9,775 bases of DNA, taken from contig CAMJTZ010000061.1 in the NCBI GenBank assembly GCA_946408865.1, positions 1 through 9,775 of the forward strand, in the 5' to 3' direction. Positions 6,287 through 9,775 of the stretch are shown here, in pieces (position 1 is the first letter of the stretch; every line of letters begins with the position of its first letter). The notes beneath the pieces are model-generated. The model saw only the letters and a program-made list of their open reading frames with translations. It did not search any database and had not been told where the DNA came from. Source of the stretch: an uncultured Clostridia bacterium. GTDB taxonomy: Bacteria > Bacillota_A > Clostridia > Christensenellales > Aristaeellaceae. A program made the position numbers and the translations under genes.

Positions 6287-6298
6287 TTCGAGTATACT
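6271..6298 (+). promoter_or_regulatory. promoter of hsp20
   Basis: TTGACT (6271-6276), 16-bp spacer, TATACT (6293-6298). A TATAAT directly after it (6298-6303) is an alternative -10 but is 21 bp from this -35. AT-rich DNA from about 6170 to 6240 lies upstream. The predicted start near 6305 gives a leader of about 70 nt. Confidence 0.6.
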
Positions 6299-6306
6299 AT
6301 AATCAG

Positions 6307-6320
6307 CGTTCGGGAGAACG
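6307..6320 (+). other. small hairpin at the predicted 5' end of the hsp20 transcript
   Basis: CGTTC (6307-6311) pairs with GAACG (6316-6320) around GGGA, a GNRA-type tetraloop. It falls within a few bases of the predicted transcription start, where hairpins often protect mRNA. Only 5 bp, so modest support. Confidence 0.35.
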
Positions 6321-6376
6321 GGGCGGTGCAAAAGACCACAAAGAATATAAAAACAACCTGAATGGAGGGTTTGAAA

Positions 6377-6835
6377 ATGAGTACTTTCCTGCCTGCAGTA
6401 TTTGGAGAAAACCTGATGGATGTGTTCAATGATTTTGACCGTAATTTCTTCCGCGGATGGGATCGCCCGGAGCATGTGCTCTACGGCAAGAATGCTTCCC
6501 ACATGATGAAGACGGATGTCAAGGAAACGGATACCGGTTATGAACTGGACGTGGATCTGCCCGGCTTCAGGAAGGACGAAATCAAGCTGGACCTGGAGAA
6601 CGGCTACCTGACGATCTCCACCGAAAAAGCGATTGAGAACAAAGAGGAGCAGAAAGGCCGCGTGCTTCGTCAGGAGCGTTACGCCGGCACCATGTCCCGC
6701 AGCTTCTACGTCGGCACCAATGTGACCGAAGAGGATATCAGGGCGAAATACGAAAACGGCGTCCTGAGCCTCAGCATCCCGAAGAAGGAAGCGCCGAAAG
6801 CGCCTGAAAAGAAAACCATCTGCATCGAAGGATAA
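6377..6835 (+). CDS. hsp20: small heat shock protein, Hsp20/alpha-crystallin family
   Basis: ATP-independent cytoplasmic holdase that binds unfolding proteins during heat or other stress and hands them to DnaK or Clp systems. The 152-residue product has a variable N-terminus (1-42) and an alpha-crystallin domain (about 43-138). The domain includes DVKETDTGYELDVDLPGFRKDEIKLDLENGYLTIS and the signature AKYENGVLSLSIPK (123-136). A short tail carries the I-x-I oligomer anchor (ICI, 148-150). Length is typical. The start is ATG 6377: the ATGGAGGG at 6362-6369, which also opens the frame, is really the Shine-Dalgarno sequence. It has its own promoter with CtsR-like boxes and a strong terminator, so it is likely a single-gene, heat-induced unit. 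Confidence 0.95.
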   Translation: MSTFLPAVFGENLMDVFNDFDRNFFRGWDRPEHVLYGKNASHMMKTDVKETDTGYELDVDLPGFRKDEIKLDLENGYLTISTEKAIENKEEQKGRVLRQERYAGTMSRSFYVGTNVTEEDIRAKYENGVLSLSIPKKEAPKAPEKKTICIEG

Positions 6836-6848
6836 TCCATCCCCGGGG

Positions 6849-6884
6849 GGGGCGTGTCCGGATCGGACATGCCCCTCTTTTTTT
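6849..6884 (+). terminator. intrinsic terminator of hsp20
   Basis: GGGGCGTGTCCG (6849-6860) pairs with CGGACATGCCCC (6864-6875), 12 bp with one G-U pair and a GAT loop, followed by TCTTTTTTT. The left arm is part of an eight-G run at 6845-6852. Confidence 0.9.
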
Positions 6885-6919
6885 GCCTTTTCTGGCATGA
6901 AAAATGTCTTTTTTCTCCC

Positions 6920-6948
6920 TTGTTCCCCGCGATAAAAAGTGATATAAC
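6920..6948 (+). promoter_or_regulatory. putative promoter of the second MATE gene
   Basis: TTGTTC (6920-6925), 17 bp, then TGA-TATAAC with the -10 at 6943-6948. The -35 matches only TTG; the extended -10 compensates. Predicted start near 6955, inside the inverted repeat. Confidence 0.55.
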
Positions 6949-6949
6949 C

Positions 6950-6978
6950 TTCCGGACGGTCAGAACGGCCGTCCGGAA
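6950..6978. repeat. perfect inverted repeat at the start of the second MATE transcript
   Basis: TTCCGGACGG (6950-6959) and CCGTCCGGAA (6969-6978) are perfect reverse complements around 9 nt. The left arm begins 2 nt after the -10 box and the right arm abuts the AAGAAGG ribosome binding site. There is no T-tract, so it is not a terminator. It fits a TetR- or MarR-type operator, or an RNA hairpin if transcription starts early enough. Confidence 0.6.
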
Positions 6979-6993
6979 AGAAGGTACCCAGGT

Positions 6994-8400
6994 ATGTCAC
7001 GGACCATGACCCGCGATCTGACGGAAGGACGTCCCCTGAAGCAGATTGTTTCCTTTGCGCTTCCCCTGCTGTTCGGCGTGCTGTTCCAGCAGCTCTACAG
7101 TTTTGTGGATACGGCCGTTGTCGGCCATTTTCTCGGCGCGGAGCGCCTTGCCGCCGTCGGCGCGACAGGCTCCGTGAACTTCCTGGTGATCGGTTTGTGC
7201 CTGGGGCTTTGTTCCGGTTTCTCGATTCCCGTTGCCCAGGCCTTCGGCGCGAAGAATGAGCCGGAAGTCCGCCGCTGCGTCTTTCATGCCGTCGTACTCA
7301 GCGCTGTGCTGAGCGTCGTTTTTGCCGCTGCTTCAACCGTGCTGTGCAAACCGCTCCTGCGCCTCATGAATACGCCGGAAGAAATCATTGATCATTCCGC
7401 CCGGTATATCAGCATCATCTTTGCCTCTATCCCCTTCTGCATTCTGTATAACATGGCCGGCGGAATTCTCCGCGCGCTCGGGGACAGCCGCACGCCCGTG
7501 GTCTTCCTGGTGCTCGCCTCGCTGGTGAATATCGTGCTGGACCTGTTCCTGATCATTGTGTGCGGAATGGATGTCGCCGGCGCCGCTGTCGCGACCGCGG
7601 TCAGTCAGCTGCTTTCGGGTATCGGATGCGTTATTGTGATGATCCGCCGCTTCCCTGTGCTGCACCTCGGGAAGGAGGACCGGCATTTCGATGTCCGCCT
7701 GGCCCGCAAAATGCTCGGCACGGGACTTCCCATGGGGCTCCAGTTCTCGATCACAGCCATCGGTTCCGTCATGGTGCAGTGGTCTGTCAACGGCCTGGGC
7801 GTAAACGCTGTGGCCGCCGTCGCCGGCGCCGGCAAGCTCAGCATGTTCTTCGCCTGCGTATTCGATGCCCTTGCATCCACCATGGCCACCTTCGCCGGAC
7901 AGAATATCGGCGCCCGGAAGCTGGACCGGATTCACCAGGGACTGCGCTGCACCTCCCTGCTCGGTATCGTGTACTGCGTGCTGGCCTTCACTGTTGCAGC
8001 GCTGTTTGCCCGTCCCCTGCTCGGTCTGTTCATTGACGCGGACGCTTCGCCGGAAGTGACCGCCATGGGCATACAATACCTGACAGTGAACGCCGCATTC
8101 TATATCCCCCTGCTCTTTGTGAACATCGTACGCCTCAGTATCCAGGGTATGGGTTACACCCGTGTCGCGATGCTGGCCGGACTGAGCGAAATGATCGCAC
8201 GCACCGCCGTCGCGCTGTTCATTGTGCCGGCCTTCGGATTCAGCGGCGCGTGCTTCGCAAACCCCGCAGCCTGGGTTATGGCCGACCTTTTCCTTTTCCC
8301 CTGCTATTTCCGGATCATGCGCACCGCACGTCAGCGCCTGATGCCCGATTCGGCGGAAGATGAAAGCAAAAAAGTGATCCGCCTCCGCCGCGCAGCATAA
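6994..8400 (+). CDS. MATE family efflux transporter
   Basis: Second MATE-type inner-membrane exporter, 468 residues, full length. It has the clostridial N-terminus RDLTEGRPLKQIVSFALPLLFGVLFQQLYSFVDTAVVGHFLG (7-48). A GGILRALGDSRTPVVF segment (157-171) leads into VAGAAVATAVSQ (194-205). The half-linker at about 217-240 is basic. The C-half counterpart is IQGMGYTRVAMLAGLSEMIAR (383-403). The tail (residues 441-468) is polar and charged. ATG 6994 follows AAAGAAGG with 9-nt spacing. It belongs to a different MATE subgroup from the gene at 4674-6083, so the two are not a recent duplication. Control by the inverted repeat at its promoter is likely. No terminator is evident before nfeD, so some read-through into nfeD-floA may occur. 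Substrate unknown. Confidence 0.93.
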   Translation: MSRTMTRDLTEGRPLKQIVSFALPLLFGVLFQQLYSFVDTAVVGHFLGAERLAAVGATGSVNFLVIGLCLGLCSGFSIPVAQAFGAKNEPEVRRCVFHAVVLSAVLSVVFAAASTVLCKPLLRLMNTPEEIIDHSARYISIIFASIPFCILYNMAGGILRALGDSRTPVVFLVLASLVNIVLDLFLIIVCGMDVAGAAVATAVSQLLSGIGCVIVMIRRFPVLHLGKEDRHFDVRLARKMLGTGLPMGLQFSITAIGSVMVQWSVNGLGVNAVAAVAGAGKLSMFFACVFDALASTMATFAGQNIGARKLDRIHQGLRCTSLLGIVYCVLAFTVAALFARPLLGLFIDADASPEVTAMGIQYLTVNAAFYIPLLFVNIVRLSIQGMGYTRVAMLAGLSEMIARTAVALFIVPAFGFSGACFANPAAWVMADLFLFPCYFRIMRTARQRLMPDSAEDESKKVIRLRRAA

Positions 8401-8402
8401 GA

Positions 8403-8432
8403 TTGCTTTTTTCCCCGCCTTTCTGCTATAAT
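8403..8432 (+). promoter_or_regulatory. promoter of the nfeD-floA operon
   Basis: TTGCTT (8403-8408), 18 bp, then TGC-TATAAT with a perfect -10 at 8427-8432. It starts 2 nt after the MATE stop and would give a leader of about 140 nt. GTACGTAC, an 8-bp palindrome, covers the predicted start (8433-8440). Confidence 0.6.
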
Positions 8433-8486
8433 GTACGTACGATTTTCCTCCGCCCCGCAGTTCTCTTCCGGCGGAGAAATAACTTC

Positions 8487-8537
8487 TGCTATCTTTCGCG
8501 TCTGATCATGTATTCCGCGCTTTTTCTTTGCTATCAT
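8487..8537 (+). promoter_or_regulatory. two further extended -10-like elements before nfeD
   Basis: TGC-TATCTT (8487-8495) and TGC-TATCAT (8529-8537) repeat the TGCTAT pattern of the upstream promoter. The second would give a leader of about 30 nt. Neither has a clear -35, so they are only candidate secondary promoters. Confidence 0.35.
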
Positions 8538-8540
8538 GAT

Positions 8541-8564
8541 TCCGACGAAAGATCTTTTCGCGGA
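8541..8564 (+). other. hairpin abutting the nfeD ribosome binding site
   Basis: TCCG-A-CGAAA (8541-8550) can pair with TTTCG-CGGA (8556-8564) with one bulged A and a 5-nt loop. The right arm ends next to the AAAGGAGG site at 8564-8571. It could influence ribosome access, but the pairing is modest. Confidence 0.3.
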
Positions 8565-8576
8565 AAGGAGGTTCAA

Positions 8577-9065
8577 ATGATGGATGCTTCCACAGGTACA
8601 CTGCTGATGATCGTCTGCTATGTCTTCGGCACCGGCCTGGTGATTCTGGAAGCCTTTATGCCCGGCTTCGGTTTCGCCGGTATCGCAGGAGTCATTCTGG
8701 AAATCGTCGGCATTGTGCTCACGAACACGTACTTCGGGCTTACATGGAGCCTGATCGCCACCCTGGCCGCGCTCGTCTTTATCGGCTTTGCGGTTTTCTT
8801 CTCCTACCGGAGCGCGATGAAGGGAAGGCTCAGCAAGAGCGCCCTGATCCTGAAGGATACGGAGCAGTCCGTTTCCGCCCCGCCGGACGCGCAAAGCTGG
8901 CTGAATCAGAAAGGCGTCGCTATCACAGCGCTGCGTCCTGCCGGATTTATTGAAATCAGCGGCCGCCGCCTGAACGCTTCCACAGCCGGCGAGTTTCTCC
9001 CCAAAGGCTCTTCCGTGAAGGTCACAGGAGCTGAAGGCGACCATCTTGTCGTGACCAAAGCTTAA
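8577..9065 (+). CDS. NfeD family membrane protein (short form)
   Basis: Membrane partner of flotillin-like proteins; NfeD proteins help organise membrane microdomains. The 162-residue product has three hydrophobic helices (about 7-27, 32-50 and 56-76), then a soluble OB-fold domain. The NfeD signature is clear: GVAITALRPAGFIEISGRRLNASTAGEFLPKGSSVKVTGAEGDHLVV (113-159). It is the short form, without the ClpP-like serine protease domain of long NfeD proteins. I chose ATG 8577 (AAAGGAGG 5 nt upstream); ATG 8580, giving one residue less, has 8-nt spacing and is equally good. The in-frame extension to 8403 covers the promoter region and shows no homology. It ends 21 nt before floA, an arrangement like yqeZ-yqfA in Bacillus, so the two are one operon. 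Confidence 0.9.
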   Translation: MMDASTGTLLMIVCYVFGTGLVILEAFMPGFGFAGIAGVILEIVGIVLTNTYFGLTWSLIATLAALVFIGFAVFFSYRSAMKGRLSKSALILKDTEQSVSAPPDAQSWLNQKGVAITALRPAGFIEISGRRLNASTAGEFLPKGSSVKVTGAEGDHLVVTKA

Positions 9066-9086
9066 GCTGCAAAGGAGGAAAGTCTT

Positions 9087-9775
9087 ATGCAATTCAATCC
9101 CGTAACCATTATCATTATCGTTGTTGCGCTGATCGTGCTGGCCGTCTTCCTGCACTTTGTACCCATGGGCCTGTGGATTTCCTCCCTGGCCAGCGGCGTG
9201 CATGTATCCATCGGCTCCCTGGTCGGTATGCGGATCCGCCGCATCCAGCCCCAGCGTCTGGTCTATCCCCTCATCAAAGCCAATAAGGCCGGCCTGAACC
9301 TGACCATCTCCCAGCTGGAAACGCACTATCTGGCCGGCGGCAATGTGGACCGGGTCATCAACGCGCTGATTGCCGCCCAGCGGGCCAATATCGAAATGGC
9401 TTTTGAAAAAGCCTGCGCCATCGACCTTGCCGGCCGTGATGTTTTCCAGGCCGTACAGATGAGCGTTACCCCCAAAGTCATTGAAACGCCTGTGGTCGCC
9501 GCCATCGCGAAGGACGGTATCGAACTCCGCGCCAAGGCCCGCGTCACCGTACGCACCAATATTGAGCGCCTGGTTGGCGGCGCCGGTGAGGAAACCGTTA
9601 TCGCCCGTGTCGGCGAAGGTATCGTTACGACCGTCGGCAGCGCTGAAACCCACAAGCAGGTTCTCGAGAATCCCGACCTGATCAGCCGTACCGTGCTGGA
9701 TAAGGGCCTGGACGCCGGAACCGCCTATGAAATCCTTTCCATCGATATCGCGGACGTGGACGTGGGCCGCAACGT
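9087..9775 (+). CDS. floA: flotillin-like protein FloA, N-terminal 229 residues
   Basis: FloA is a lipid-raft-associated scaffold protein anchored in the membrane; it organises signalling and secretion complexes and affects membrane fluidity. The visible part has an N-terminal hydrophobic segment (about 6-26) and [31 protein letters not shown] (25-55). The SPFH/PHB-like domain includes [56 protein letters not shown]. It then reaches [24 protein letters not shown], a strongly conserved FloA block. About 100 residues, including the Glu/Ala-rich coiled coil, should lie beyond the right edge (family length near 330). ATG 9087 follows AAAGGAGG with 8-nt spacing. Downstream of nfeD, as expected for the pair. 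Confidence 0.95.
   Translation, partial: MQFNPVTIIIIVVALIVLAVFLHFVPMGLWISSLASGVHVSIGSLVGMRIRRIQPQRLVYPLIKANKAGLNLTISQLETHYLAGGNVDRVINALIAAQRANIEMAFEKACAIDLAGRDVFQAVQMSVTPKVIETPVVAAIAKDGIELRAKARVTVRTNIERLVGGAGEETVIARVGEGIVTTVGSAETHKQVLENPDLISRTVLDKGLDAGTAYEILSIDIADVDVGRN

Noticed and set aside
6361..6379. Earlier hsp20 start at ATG 6362
   Set aside because: That ATG is part of ATGGAGGG, which is the Shine-Dalgarno sequence for ATG 6377; the added residues MEGLK have no family support.
6275..7000. Minus-strand open frame of 241 codons opposite hsp20 as a possible antisense gene
   Set aside because: No ribosome binding site or domain; it covers the hsp20 promoter and terminator and the MATE promoter, which explain the DNA better.
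4674..8400. The two MATE genes as a recent duplication or a two-component exporter
   Set aside because: The proteins differ in motifs and N-termini throughout, are on opposite strands with separate promoters, and MATE proteins normally act alone.
8448..8476. CTCCGCC/GGCGGAG hairpin as a terminator after the second MATE gene
   Set aside because: The stem is 7 bp with a 15-nt loop and no T-tract follows, and it lies downstream of the nfeD promoter.
8331..9653. Minus-strand open frame of 440 codons opposite nfeD and floA
   Set aside because: nfeD and floA are certain from homology. The antisense product is low-complexity in Gly, Asp and His and runs through the operon promoter.

Overview
The window looks like chromosomal DNA from an anaerobic, fairly GC-rich member of the Clostridia (Bacillota). 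Three things point there: strong AAAGGAGG-type ribosome binding sites, Gram-positive-type genes (an LplB/LplC sugar importer, CtsR-type operators, an nfeD-floA pair), and anaerobe-type redox proteins (rubredoxin and a DUF1858 disulfide protein). The species cannot be fixed from sequence alone; a gut or rumen lineage is a guess. I see no phage genes, transposases, tRNA, rRNA or CRISPR. Gene content is mostly housekeeping or accessory metabolism, and much of the interest lies in the regulatory DNA and in one broken gene.

Layout. Positions 1-1155 (minus strand) hold two permeases of a LplB/LplC-type carbohydrate ABC importer, the second cut by the window edge. Upstream of them is a promoter region with a 21-bp-spaced direct repeat, the pattern expected of an AraC-family activator. 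Positions 1409-3297 (minus) hold a probable two-gene unit. It encodes a xylose-isomerase-like TIM-barrel protein, then a secreted leucine-rich-repeat protein that is now truncated and frameshifted. An intrinsic terminator separates this unit from the permease promoter.

Positions 3369-4661 (plus) carry three short genes, each with a recognisable promoter: a rubredoxin with an unusual CxCG first iron-binding knuckle, a ThrH-type phosphoserine phosphatase/homoserine phosphotransferase, and a DUF1858 CxxC protein. A bidirectional terminator then separates them from a convergent MATE exporter (4674-6083, minus). The divergent region 6084-6376 drives that exporter one way and a small heat shock protein (Hsp20) the other. 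Two tandem CtsR-like boxes overlap the hsp20 promoter. After the hsp20 terminator comes a second MATE exporter (6994-8400, plus), with a perfect 10-bp inverted repeat at its predicted transcription start. The window ends in an nfeD-floA operon (membrane microdomain proteins), with floA running off the right edge.

How the genes work together: the permease pair is a sugar-uptake module, and its substrate-binding protein probably lies beyond the left edge. NfeD and FloA form a known functional pair. The rest look like independent units for stress, redox balance and efflux. No clearly new multi-gene system is visible. The best leads are the CxCG rubredoxin, the decayed LRR-transglutaminase gene, the CtsR control of hsp20, and the two candidate operators (AraC-like repeat, MATE inverted repeat).
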